Assembly: GCF_963576675.1 (NCBI RefSeq)
Contig: NC_088919.1
Span: forward strand, 62,268,578-62,332,577
DNA: 64,000 nt
Direction: 5' to 3'
From: Euphorbia lathyris
Taxonomy: Eukaryota > Streptophyta > Magnoliopsida > Malpighiales > Euphorbiaceae
Of the stretch, positions 36,952-48,970 are shown piece after piece (positions within the stretch are counted from its first letter, which is position 1; every line of letters begins with the position of its first letter). The notes beneath the pieces are model-generated. The model saw only the letters and a list, made by a program, of their open reading frames with translations, did no database searches and was not told where the DNA came from. The position numbers and the translations under genes are program-made.

Positions 36952-37305
36952 TTGGGCGTCGCCCAAGTAAAATTGGGCGTCACCCAAAGGGGGTTGGGCG
37001 AACGCCCAACCCATGTTGGGCGAACGCCCAACTTCTGTTGGGCGAACGCCCAACTTCTGTTGGGCGAACGCCCAACAATTGTTGGGCGGCCGCCCAACAA
37101 TCGTTGGTCGTACGCCCAACAGATGTTGGGCGTTCGCCCAGCGACCGTTGGGCGTTCGCCCAACGATCGTCGGGCGTCCGCCCGATGCCGTTGGGCGCTC
37201 GTCCGGCGACCGCCGCGCGCGCACGTCCGGCAGCCATCGGGCGCGTGTTCCGCGATGCTGGGCTTGCGCGCCCAACGACCGTCGAGCGTGCGCCTTGCGC
37301 TGCCC
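36952..37305. repeat. GC-rich palindrome field, left LTR
   Basis: Tandem ~30-bp units centre on GTTGGGCGNNCGCCCAAC, itself a palindrome, separated by short variable spacers such as TTCT, AATT and AATC. GC content is far above the AT-rich surroundings. All six frames are open through it because the repeats lack stop words, which produces false open frames on both strands up to 226 residues. Confidence 0.88.
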
Positions 37306-37521
37306 GACGTGCGTCCAACTGATGTTGAACACGCATCGGTTGCCGCTAGGTGCTCGCACGACGTCATTGAGCACTCGCGAGCCGTCCTCTTGACGACCGC
37401 GGCTCCATTAACTCTTCCCTTCTTATTACATATTTTGTGCGTTTTAGAACTTTCGGAATCAACCGCTTCAACTGTCTTGTTTACAGGTTTTCGTCACAGG
37501 TCCTCCGACTCGGTGTCTACA

Positions 37522-37536
37522 GTTGCCCCTACTTTT
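37522..37536 (-). other. Polypurine tract of the Tat-like element
   Basis: On - AAAAGTAGGGGCAAC directly precedes the LTR start TGTAGACACC. This is the expected plus-strand priming site and confirms that 34589-37521 is the 3' LTR. Confidence 0.8.
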
Positions 37537-37755
37537 CTATTTTGACAGTGATGTGTGTGTTTTGAAAACGTTTTTTGCTAACGCAACACATGCAATGTAA
37601 AACATATAAAAGTAAAAGACACGTAAAGAGTAGGAGGAAGAATACCTGACCTTTGCACTGCGTGTTCGGGCGTCATTCTCGATTCTTTCCGTCCTTGCCT
37701 TTGAATCGGCTGCCGGTGGATATTCCTCTTACGGACCCTAGCCTAAGCTGACTCT

Positions 37756-38632
37756 GGGTAAAATTGGCTCGAAAGCAACCTCGATCATGGACCGTAGATA
37801 AGATGGCTAAAAAGCTACCTCGGTCGTGAACCGTAGGTAAGATGGCTAAAAAGCTACCTCGGTCGTGAACCGTAGGTAAGATGGCTAAAAAGCTACCTCG
37901 GTCGTGAACCGTAGGTAAGATGGCTAAAAATCTACCTCGGTCGTGAACCGTAGGTAAGATGGCTAAAAAGCTACCTCGGTCGTGAACCGTAGGTAAGATG
38001 GCTAAAAAGCTACCTCGGTCGTGAACCGTAGGTAAGATGGCTAAAAAGCTACCTCGGTCGTGAACCGTAGGTAAGATGGCTAAAAAGCTACCTCGGTCGT
38101 GAACCGTAGGTAAGATGGCTAAAAAGCTACCTCGGTCGTGAACCGTAGGTAAGATGGCTAAAAAGCTACCTCGGTCGTGAACCGTAGGTAAGATGGCTAA
38201 GAAGCTACCTCGATCATGAACCGTAGGTAAGATGGCTAAAAAGCTCGGTCGTGAACCGTAGGTAAGATGGCTAAAAAGCTACCTCGGTCGTGAACCATAG
38301 GTAAGATGGCTAAAAAGCTACCTCGGTTGTGAACCGTAGGTAAGATGGCTAAGAAGCTACCTCGATCGTGAACCGTAGGTAAGATGGCTAAAAAGCTACC
38401 TCGGTCGTGAACCGTAGGTAAGATGGCTAAAAAGCTACCTCGGTCGTGAACCGTAGGTAAGATGGCTAAAAAGCTACCTCGGTCGTGAACCGTAGGTAAG
38501 ATGGCTAAAAAGCTACCTTGGTCGTGAACCGTAGGTAAGATGACTAAAAAGCTACCTCGGTCGTGAACCGTAGTTAAGATGGCTCGAAAGCTACCTCGGT
38601 CGTGGACCGTAGGTAAGATGGCTCAAGGGCAA
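37756..38632. repeat. 39-bp tandem array in the element's 3' UTR
   Basis: About 21-22 units of 39 bp contain GTAGGTAAGATGGCTAAAAA followed by GCTACCTCGGTCGTGAACC. Most central units are identical. One unit near 38245 lacks 5 bp, and edge units are diverged, the usual sign of unequal exchange acting in the centre. Weak copies continue to about 38712. It lies between the PPT and the gag remnant, that is, in the 3' untranslated region of the element. Confidence 0.93.
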
Positions 38633-38712
38633 AAGGTTCTTTCTAGCAACCTTGGTCTCTAAATCGTAGGCGGGTAAAGTGGCTCTCTTTAGCAATCCTG
38701 GTCATCGACCGC

Positions 38713-40435
38713 GAGCGTGTAGTGATGCATGTAGATGGGTGGACGTAGCCTAATCTATAGATGCGTGTAACTACCTAAGTGTGTGTATGCAGGTGACTGC
38801 GCGTGTGTTTGAGTGTATGTAAGCGTGGCCTATGCATTTTGCTTTATGCGGATGTATGGACATGTGTGTATGCAAACTATGTATGTGTGGATGAGATGGT
38901 TGAATGGATTCTCTTTTCATAGGTTGGGGGATTTTGGTAGCTTAAGATCGAGAAATGATGTTTCAGGCCATACCCAAGGCATGCAGGGATGAGGGCAATG
39001 ATAAGTTTGAAACCGAGGGTTGTAAGGATGGGGATTTGGTGTTGATGAGCTTGTGCCAAGGGGCTTTCGCCTTTAACCAAAGATTGACGCATTCGTTTCT
39101 TCCCTAGTTTTTGCTTGAGCCGCCCTTTTCGGGTTTTAAACTCAACGGGATCTCTCTGATATTCTCTATCTCTCCTTTTGCATAAACCGCCCCTAGGGGT
39201 TTTCAATTCATCTTTTCTATATCTCACAGATTTTCTCTATCTCTCCTTTTCTTTGGATCGCCTCTTTTGAGGTTTTCAATCCAACTCTTTTTTTGTTCAA
39301 TTTTTTTTCTTTCTTGATTGTAAATGATACCAGATAGCACAGGGGGTTCATATCTACGGGCTGCTTCTATGCTGAGCATTTGGCGATGAGTTCATGCCCG
39401 ATGCCTTCGTTGATGCAGAAACTTCTGGAGTGAGATGGACAGTGATCTGACTGTATGGCCATGCCCCCGATTGAAGTTACCGTCTTGGTGTAGATTAGAA
39501 GTTGATGCGAGCGTATGCCCCTGCCAACTCGAGGTGAGATTTCATGTGCACTAAGCTAGGGATACTGCCGTTATGGAGGAGAGACGCTTCGGTCGAAGTT
39601 TGACTCTTGAGAGGACAACAGAGGAGCAGAGGAACAAACCTTCATGGAGCATGAGAGAGAAGAATAGTCTTCTTTTTTTTTTTAGTTTTTTTTTCTTTTT
39701 ATAGATTTTGGATTGGTTCATGGGTGCCGAGGCGACTTTAGTTGAGATGGGGCGTCTATTGATGCGGGCGTTTTTATTGCAAATGCAATTGTCTAGCTTA
39801 GATAAAGCACTTCGCAAAGATACATTGAATTGTTTACTGCTCAGTTTATCAACCACTGTTACCAAAGCATGCCCTTTCGGGTTTTCACATTTCAGTTATT
39901 TTAACTCTCTCCTTTTATCCCCGGAATTTTCAAATAAGCACCCCATGGGGTTTTCGCTTATTGGGGTGTCCCTTATTGTTGCATAGGCCGTCCTTTGCGG
40001 ATTTTCAACCTATCGGGATTTTCTTTCCTTTTTTTTTAACTTTCATGAGAAAGATTCCTTGGTTCCGTAGTTCTAAACTTCGTCGCCGCCTTTGTCTTCA
40101 TTTGACTGCGTATTTGATGAGAAAGATTGCTTGGTTCCTTACAGATTGACCGTAGTTCCAAACTTCGTCGCCGCCTTTGTCTTCATTCGACTACGCATTT
40201 GATCTTTCTTTACTAAAGTGAGTTTTTCTCGTACATTGGATCACCCATTAGTCGGGCGATGTCAACTTCTCTTGTCGCCTTAACGCTCCTCGGCTAGTTA
40301 CGTCTGCTTCTTATTTGAATAATTTTCTTCTTACTTCTGATTGGCTGACTTTGCCCCTGGGCCTTTTTAGCATCATCCTTTTTCTTTGAGTCATCATAGA
40401 CCTAAACCCTTTCGTTGATCCTGGAATAGGATCCT
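38713..40435. other. Non-coding 3' interior with small hairpin repeats
   Basis: No pol homology is seen. A degenerate unit with a short hairpin core followed by TTTTCAA or similar recurs near 39120, 39187, 39248, 39872, 39937 and 39990, for example CCCTTTTCGGG, CCCCTAGGGG and CCCCATGGGG. A duplicated block, AAACTTCGTCGCCGCCTTTG, lies at about 40075 and 40160 (86-bp spacing). Poly-T and T-rich tracts occur near 39670 and 40030. Confidence 0.6.
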
Positions 40436-40696
40436 TTATCGTTGATAGGCCAGTTGCCCCCGTCTTATTCTGAGTGGTGCACCCATGTATTTGTGTCCCC
40501 TTTGGAGAAATTTTCGTCGGTGCCTTAGTGCTAGCACGGTTTCTGGGGCCTGTCGCTTGCTCCTCCTTCTCTTTTCTTTTTCTCTCGTTTTGGACTTTGT
40601 TGATTGTCGCTCGGTCTTCTTTTTGGCACAAGCCGATGAGAATCCTTCGTTTGATGGGTCTATGTCCGACTTGTCATCGTAGAGCCATGGAATCAT
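40436..40696 (-). pseudogene. Possible gag-protease linker fragment
   Basis: The frame begins MIPWLYDDKSDIDPSNEG. A V/IPWxYD motif occurs shortly upstream of the protease in Tat-lineage polyproteins. The remainder is Lys/Arg-rich with no domain. It lies downstream of the gag remnant in the right order. Weakly supported. Confidence 0.3.
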
Positions 40697-41051
40697 TTCT
40701 CATGATTTATTTTGTTTTTTTTGTTTTTTTTACTCTCTCAATTTTCTCTCTTCAGTGGTTAAGTACTGAGCAATAAGTACATTTTAGAGCTTACGTCCGT
40801 TCCATGATAAGAAGCGGGAATATCTCAATTGGGTGAATGTCAAATGTAAATGCATATAATTAGGACAAAATTTGCGGAAATGAAATTTCATTGAATTCAA
40901 AAGGAGGTTCGTAACATCTTGTGGAATAGAAGATAAAATAAAAGACAAAGATAAAGACTACAAGTGCAATCCTCTCTCTCATGCTACTTCAGGAAGCTTC
41001 AGATTCTTCCATTTCATAAGTGTCCTCAATCTCGAGAACTTCTTCTTTCGC

Positions 41052-41852
41052 TTATCCTGATCCATTGTAGACTTCACCGTTCAAGGAACCAGTCGAAGGC
41101 TTCATCTGCTGAGAAGTATCTGGATCACTTATCTTTCCAGCTTCGATGAGATCTTGGATTTCATGCTTCAACCTCATGCAAGTACTTGTTTCGTGACCAT
41201 ATTTCTGGTGGAAGTGGCAATAGCCCCTGCGTTTAACTAACTCAGTGGTTTGACCTCCCGTGGCTGGTAGAGGATGAAGTATGTCATGCATTCGTAGACC
41301 CTCCAACACTTCAAATAAGGGTTGGGTGAAAGTGGAGAACTCCCTTCCCTCCCCTCTATACTGAGTGGGTGATGGAGGGCGAACAACCCTGGAAATCTCA
41401 TATCCCCGATGGTGTGGAGCTTGTTGTGTTCTTGAAACATGGTGTGAGGCTACCCTTAGTGGAGTGAATGTTTGTGGGGTAGATTGCGATGCGAACTGGA
41501 ACATAGGTTTCTCTATAGCAACTTTCGGGATTTCCGCAACCAGTGACTCACTCAGGACCTCCTGGACCAACCTTTTCAGCTCTATCTTGAATTCATCTGA
41601 AGCGAGGACATCTGGAAGAACTCACTCGATTTCTGCTCTGAGATTGAAATCTCCTATCATCTCCTGGGGACTTTCAACCCCATCATTCCTAGCAGCCTCC
41701 GGATCATTAAGAGCACGTTTGAACTCGTCCGAAAAGATGTACTTGGCTAAGGCCCCTTGCACACGGCTCTCGAGATTGTGGTTTGAATTGTTGGACTGGG
41801 CCATGAGTTGGGTTTCTAACAAGGAAAAAGGATCGGTGAGTGGAGCTTTTTA
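41052..41852 (-). pseudogene. gag remnant, Tat/Ogre-type
   Basis: One frame holds METQLMAQSNN-like sequence (LLETQLMAQSNNSNHNLESR), then KYIFSDEFKRALNDPEAARN. A TGA follows at 41624-41622, and the frame continues with LASDEFKIELKRLVQEVLSE. Toward its end is a Cys/His cluster, YCHFHQKYGHETSTCMRLKH, then EIQDLIEAGKI. Tat-lineage gag ends with the same C-x2-H...GH...C-x2-L+ x EI x DLI pattern. Only the C-terminal part of gag is present, about 270 residues including the stop. The usual N-terminal retrotransposon-gag domain is absent, so particles could not be made from this copy. Confidence 0.75.
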
Positions 41853-42179
41853 GGCATTATGAATTTTGATGATGCGATGCATGTATGGTACGGATGCCAA
41901 AGCTATCTATTTGTGCCTCTTATCGATGGATGTATGATTTATGCATGATTCGTGGTGTGCGCTTTATTTCTTACAACATAAACATGATTTGACTAGAGCT
42001 GAACCTCTTCTTCTTTTTTTTTTTTTTAGAGCCGTCGGCAGCACTTCGGTCGTCTGTGCTAACTTACCTATTTGGAAGTGCGGATGTCTGAAACCGTTTC
42101 AACCGTTATGCACACATCAGTACGAACTACAAGTTTACCTTGTAATGCTTTACAAGATGTACAATGTTGAATGACGCTC

Positions 42180-45100
42180 GACATGACTGACGCTTGTGAG
42201 ATTGAGACGACCCTCATGATAAGTAAAACTCCCTAGGACGCTAGGTAGATGAGAGTGTACCCCGATGACATCCGTGACGTGTAGATACATTCAAGGGGTA
42301 GCGATATGAGTGGGGGGAACCGACATACTTGGTACATCGACACGACTCACGACCTAAGAAAAACCACATAAGCGACTATGCATGAGGTGTATGTGAGGGA
42401 TTGTCATCATCGGTTGTAATGACGTACTTCGAAGATACGGGGCGTTACATGGGCTGATGTGACGCTCATGGTACATTTGAGACTTAAACGGACCGTGATG
42501 AAGACGTGCAGGGCATGTGTCCATAGTTTACTTGGTATCAATATCGATAGCAAGGAACCGTGTTTCTGGGAAACACAAGCTTCCTGAAACAGGCCGACCT
42601 AGAGGATGTGTCCTAAGCTAGAAGCAAGCGGGGTGTGACCACCACATAGGGGACGTGGGTCAATGGTTAGTTTAAACCCAAGACACCAATACATGGACGT
42701 ACCAACGAAACCTTGGTGTGCTACGCAGAAAGTGGTAACACACGGGGTGTGCCCTGAACAGGTTAAGGCATAAAAGAGACACGAGTGACATACGCGATGC
42801 ACGCCAGTTGCCAGCTCGGAAAGCAATTATTACAATGATGGGCATTATTTGACGGGATAATGAACACGGAATACCTGATACTCGAGGTCCGAATAGGGTG
42901 CATATGTCAACATACGAGGTATGTGCCAATTATTAACTCCTACGGTATGTCTTAGAGGTAGCCAAAAGGCATGATGGGAGTCACGTTTGATGTGCCCCCA
43001 CGATTGACTCATATACAACTCACGAATGACGTGATGGCTTGATTTCAGGATTTCGACCGTTGCGGGGGAAATCCGACATGCTGGGTACGAGACACGAATA
43101 GGGTACACATACAACACACGTGTTAACTGACCAACTTGGGCATAGATGACGCACAGAGGTGACTCAAGAGGTATCTCCTACAACATTGGAGGTGTCAGCT
43201 AGACACAATACCGACACGCAGGGTGCAGTCTAAGGATTAACTCCAGCTAGAGACACAAATACCTCGATGAATTCGCGGACATCGGTGTATCTGGTAGAAT
43301 GAGAGGTGCCTTAACCCGATCGAGGTACCAACGAGACAGAAACAACGACTTACCTGGTATATGTCAAAGGTTAATTTGTTTCATAGCGCAAATCTGACGA
43401 TGATACGTTTTATGAGAACTCCTAACGATCTTATGTGGATATTTATGACGTATTTGGTCCATCACCGATATTTGAGATACCAACAAAGACACACAGGGTA
43501 GACGTTGATAGTTCGACTGGAACCTATCACTATGAACAATTTGAGGAGCAACAAAGGTGCAAACCAAGACCATTAGAGGTAAGTGCCAAACGTTGGACTT
43601 AGACGCGGTACGAACAACTCGATACTACTGATACGAGCGAGACCCAAATATCGACACATAGGGAATATGTCTCAGACTCGTGAATAAGGCTATTCGGAGT
43701 TTGGGGGCGCATGGACCACGGTACCAATGATGTAGGGGGAGCGTGTCGAGGATTTGACGATATAAACAAACCGCTGTTTGAGGCGTACTCAAGACATGAG
43801 TGACGATTTATAGGGCGTTTGTCAAGAGTTTGATAGGAACCTCACGATATGAACGACTCAACGTGTCAAGGTATGAGCGGGATGCTCGAGACGGCCCATA
43901 GGGTACGTGCCTAAGGGTATGACTTGGACCCGACGACATGAATCACTCTATATGACAGGTACGTGCCAAAAGTTCAACTCGAACTTGACGATACAAATGA
44001 CTCGACATTGGAGATGTAAGCGAGATGCACGTGATGACATATATGATACTTGCCCCAGATTCGACTTGAATTCGATGTCATGAATGACTCGACATTTGAC
44101 ATGCGGATGGGACGTACCAAACCACGTATGGGGGTATGTGCCCCAAGCTTAACCCTGACTGGATGGCATAAACGACTCAGTCTGATACGTGAGTAAGGTG
44201 CGAGGGATGACATACGGAACGCGCGTCAAAGGTCGGTCTAGAATTGGATAGCCTAATGACCTATTCGTGGAATGTGAATATTGCCGATGACAAGGCGATA
44301 TGCGGAGGCACGTTTTGACCAAGCCCAACGTATGACTAAAGCGCAAGCGGTGACATACGGGATATGCACCGAAAGCTGATACGTGCTCGAAGCACCAATA
44401 TCACATGTTTGGAATACTGACGTGTTACGGTATATGGTGACACACCTGGTATGTCTCATATCGATTTGGCTGTTTTGAAGATGCGACGGGGTGTCTTAAG
44501 AAGGCCGAGGATGCACTGGTTACCTTAGTACAATGACATGTCGATATACAAGGTACGGTCGAGAGTACCAATGGGGCATGAGGATGACCTACCAGCTAGG
44601 AGGTTAGTACAATGATGCATGGATTTATTAGATGTGATGAGGTGACACATAAGACGCCAGTTAAAGTGCGGATGTGACGAGATGACTTCGTGCGTCAGAG
44701 GGCCAATGTGAACCTGGGGTCCGGACAGTGGGACGATGTAAATACGAGGGGCCCCCAGGACGACCCACGTGGCACCCCTAAAGGTACAAATGGGAGGTGT
44801 GGTCAACACACGAGTTAAGGGTTCATTTCGAAGCTCAAGGTATTGCCCACAACTCTGAAATACGGAGGTGCTATGTATGGATTACATCCCCCAGATGCGA
44901 ATGACGACAGGTAAGCGAGATTCGTGTGAAATAGTCGACTCGACCCTAAGGTACCGAACATACTACAACATAACTTCGGAGTATAGGTGCACGGCGTGCC
45001 GACATAGATGGCATGTCTTAGCATATGAAGGTCATGATGACAACTTACGAGATGAGAGGCACGGATAATATAACGACGTAATTTGGATACACCTTGGCAT

Positions 45101-46950
45101 TGTGTATAGCGTGGCGACATACGTGGGTATGTCTTGAGATACGAAAGGGATACGACAACGACTCGTGAGATTACGGTTTTATTTGAGTTCAATGTATTGG
45201 TCACAATCTTGAGATGTGTTGGCTAAGGCGTAGCGACATGCAGGGTATGTCTTGAGACATAAGTAGGACGTGTATGAGACATGTGACGAATGGTTAATTC
45301 GAGTCTCGAGGGAACCGACGCCGTGATAATGTTTTTTTTTCTTGAACTATCGATAAGTTGTCAGCGACGTGGCGACACACATAGTATGTCTCGAGTCGAC
45401 CATGAGGAAAGTGAACGGAATTCGCCCCATGATGCGAAAGTTATGACAAACGAGGTATGACCACCCAGCAGTTTAGATCCGGCAAAGATGCACATCTAAC
45501 GAACAGTATTCCTAACCATGATAGAAGGAGGCGGAGTACGTCGTGACACCTGGACATGCCTCTGAGTAGCTTAAACACGGTGGCAAAGATGCATGTGATA
45601 TGTCACGATGCACCGGTATACCCTCTAATGGTATAAACAGGACGATAAAGATGTGTGCGGCGTACCGCCATAAAGTATGACACGATGAAGACATAGGGAA
45701 TACCTCAAGGTCTAAAGGTGCTTCTCCGGACTAATATGTGAGACACATCATAACATGCGGGGTAGACCTTTTGACGGGCATACGAGACATGGTAGAGACG
45801 CGCGAGATACATTGTGGTATACGGGGTATGTCTTCCGTTAGGCACCTAGCAAGGCGAGAACTCAAGTCATGCTATACGGGGTACGGCTCTAGACTAGCAT
45901 ATCCGACATGGAAAACGCATATGCGACCTATCGCGATGTACGACTTTGACAATACCCGGACGTACGCGGTGCACGGCGGCGCATCGAGTACACATCTTGA
46001 CTAGCGTATAGCTGACGTGATGGAGACGCATGGGACACTCCACAATATGGAAGATGGGACGAGGTAAGGATGTATGGGATACGTCACGGCCCAAATGGTA
46101 TACCTTTCGTCTAACATATATAACATGGTGAACAAGCACCTGATATGCCCGGACATATGGGGCATGCAACTCATGCCCCTCGCTTGGCGCAAGGAATGAG
46201 GCAAAGATGTACAGGATGCGTTATGACACACATAGTACACCTTCTGACCGGTGTGTAATGATATGGTAGAGACACAAGGAATGGGTCATAATATACGAGG
46301 CACAACAGGGAAAAGACATATGGGATATGTCACGACATAACAGGTACGCCTCTTGATCGGTGTCTGAAGGATTAATGAAAGATGTATGGGGTGCGTTACG
46401 TCCTACGAAGTACGACAAAGTAAAGACACAAGGAGTATGTCACCACATGACAGGTGGGACTCCTAACGGGTGGACGCGTGATGACACAACACAGTAAGGA
46501 CATAGGGGATACGTCACGAGAGAACAGTACGCCTCTTGACAGGCGAAGGACATATTGGAGGTGTCGTGACATACGGGGTATGCCTAAACAAAGGCGTATG
46601 GGATACGCCACGACATAAGGGTTGTACCTTTTGACTAGTGCCTAGGATACTAGAGAAATGTACGAGGTACGCTACCGTACGCAAAGCATGCTAAGGCGAA
46701 GACGCATAGGATGCATCACGACATCATGGACATGCCTCCTAGCTAGCATACAAATGACATGGTGAAGACGCACGAGTCTTGTCAAGGACGCATAGGATGC
46801 ATCCCAACACATAGGTACGATAAGGTAAAGACGTATGGGATACATCACGACATAACTGGTATGCCTCCTGAATGACACGCGATGCTGGGGTCGACTCTTT
46901 CTCACATTCCTAATAAACACGTCCTAAGTCTACGAAACCTAGAATGGCTG
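42180..46950. repeat. Highly degenerate tandem-repeat field
   Basis: About 4.8 kb without coding signal, filled with variants of a word like ACATACGGGGTATGTGCC alternating with GACTCGAC or GACGCAT-type words. In 43900-44300 the marker recurs roughly every 82-89 bp. In 45500-46900 the marker (GGGATACGTCACGACAT-like) recurs at roughly 66 bp, so two period classes exist. On - the short open frames show a repeated SHTSLP/SHMSFP pattern, the same periodicity in translation. Divergence between units is high. Confidence 0.65.
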
Positions 46951-48952
46951 CACGCAATTCGGTTAGCATGCGACGCTCTATATGGTATGACTGCAATGAT
47001 TCGTTAAGCATGGAATGCATCATAACTTAATTCGGACTCGATTGATGTACAAATGGATAGAAATCCATACGAACAAACTAGTTAGCGAAAATCGTACATA
47101 ATGCGTAATTAGATTACAATGAGAAAACGTTAGATAACAATCACAATCATCACATCATCTCTCTTCCATCCTTATTCCTCCACACACTCGATGGTCCAAG
47201 TCTCTTTCCTAGGATTTTGGTTTGGGGCTCACATTGCGGTCCAGGGGACGCGTGATGCCGTCGATTATTGCGGAAAAGTAAATCATCCATCAGACAATAC
47301 AGTTCGTTTTAACGTATCTGCGTTTAGTGACTAAGATATCGACCAAGTTGGATTGTCCTTTCGGGATAACTCGTCTTTTATCATTTTGCGAGACGCATTA
47401 GTTCGGGGTTTGACTCCCTTTTGAGCGTATCTCAGATTTAGACGCAGTACGAGTTATTCTTCTGGTTCAATCGTTCGTTATTGACAATGACTCGTTCCCT
47501 TTTATTCGCGTGGGTTCGTGTCTCGATTACGACGGGATCTTTTGGATCTATCGAGAGACGTAACCACGTGTTCATTCAGTGATGAAAGCACTTTTCATTT
47601 TAGGGAACGGTCTCATCGCGTAACGTGTTTGTTTTTAGCGTTAAGAATCCGTTTGCTCGTTTTGGCTATGTAAAAAGACGGCGAGTCTTATTTGAGCGCC
47701 CGGTAATCTTTCGGCTAGCAACAACTCTTTATTCCTTCCAATCTACGGGATATATCACCTTAGCGTGGTTATAGAAAATCAACGTTTCGTTGAATCGCAT
47801 GCTTATTCGAAGCAGGGATATTACCGTTCTTTTTCATTTAGGCACGAGTTTAAGCAAACGTGCATATCGGGCCATATTTCTTGTAGTTTTGGTAACGGTC
47901 GAAATGATCGAGCCATTAGTCAAATCCACAGTCTCGTCCATATGGTGCGATAATGCGGTTTAGCTTAATTTGGCTTTGTGATTTTAAACGGCGTATATAC
48001 CAGTTCGAGGCACGTATTTAACGGCATTGGTTTATTTTCTTTAACTACTCTCGGGATTGACATATATCGTAGATACAGAAGGATTTTGGTCGTTTATTTA
48101 TTTTTGCTTTTCTTTTATTTTCTTAGTCACTTTTGCGGACACGTCCATTTCTCTTAAGAACGACACAAGGCATAACGTAAGAGCTCGTCTTTTATTCGGA
48201 AGGGACGGGTCACGTTTGCGAAACTCTTTCCGTTACAACGGGGTCATTCGAAACAGAAATGTTCTTCCTTTTCGTTCTGTCATAATCTCGTTTTATCCCA
48301 ACCTATTTAAAGAATGTGAATAACGGCTACCGTTAATACAGTCTTCTGAATCGAGATATAACTATCCTTAATATCAAACCGATTCATGCTAATACGTGCT
48401 TACGTCACAATGCATTTCCTGAACATGTGCCTTCTTCGGGACACGGAAAGGGACCAGACGGGTCGCACAAGTTCATTCATACGAGATGACTAAGTCGTCT
48501 TTAGTTCGAATCGTTTTGATGTTTTGGGATAGTTTGTATATCGGTTTAAGAGTATATATTAACGTATCGTTTCATTTTCTTTACATATTTTAGGATTAGA
48601 CCGTATCATGGCAATTTGAAAACACGAACTGATTCATTTATCACATCAAAAATGGTAACGGGTAATCCTATGGCAACTTCTAAGGCTACTATATGCTGAC
48701 ACGGCTGATCGCGGGACCTCACAAGACCGCACAAATTCGCCCCTAACGAATGGATGGGGACCCTTTGGTGCCTTACTGTAAGGGGGAACTTACACTAGCC
48801 TCTTTCGAGCGACGAATGGACTCTCGCTAGAGGTTTCGCGGAAATTACCTAAAAGGTTTGCAATAATGCTTATGAATGCATACGAAAAGAAATAATACGA
48901 TCCGTCCCCGTTAAGGGCTTAATACACGCCTTCCGGAATCAAATTTCTCGCT
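46951..48952 (-). other. Long 5' leader of the Tat-like element
   Basis: Between the PBS and the degenerate repeat field. No gene is supported; short frames at 47765-47953 and 48057-48323 are unsupported. The composition is CGTTT/ACGAG-rich and differs from the neighbouring repeat field. Confidence 0.55.
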
Positions 48953-48970
48953 TCCCCAGCAGAATCGCCA
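48953..48970 (-). other. Primer-binding site of the Tat-like element
   Basis: On - TGGCGATTCTGCTGGGGA, two bases inside the LTR edge at 48973. It starts with TGG, as a PBS must, and is of the TGGCGAC...GCTGGGGA class used by Tat/Ogre gypsy elements. Confidence 0.85.

Larger units (their letters stand above)
34589..37521 (-). repeat. 3' LTR of the Tat-like element
   Basis: 2933 bp. It contains a GC-rich palindrome field (36952-37305), a perfect 12-bp-arm hairpin (36227-36253), and three diverged copies of a GTTGGAACGA word near 35180, 35235 and 35407. It keeps a 62-bp segment (about 35318-35380) that the partner LTR lacks. Confidence 0.92.

Noticed and set aside
36865..37545. Overlapping long open frames on both strands (up to 226 residues, and 285 residues at 51187-52044)
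   Set aside because: They arise from the GC-rich palindrome field, which lacks stop words in every frame. The translated repeats (RPTxVGRTPN, LGxRPT) appear on both strands, so there is no evidence of selection for protein.
37756..38632. CRISPR-like appearance of the 39-bp array
   Set aside because: There are no unique spacers: units are contiguous and identical. The context is a plant retroelement.
40311..40631. 106-residue basic frame on - in the Tat-like element
   Set aside because: It overlaps another frame with an equally weak claim. The composition is Lys/Arg-rich from a TTTCTT-rich strand, and no pol motif is present.
42599..46920. Many short frames on - with SHTSLP-like repeats
   Set aside because: They follow the period of the degenerate tandem repeats, occur in several frames and lack any domain.
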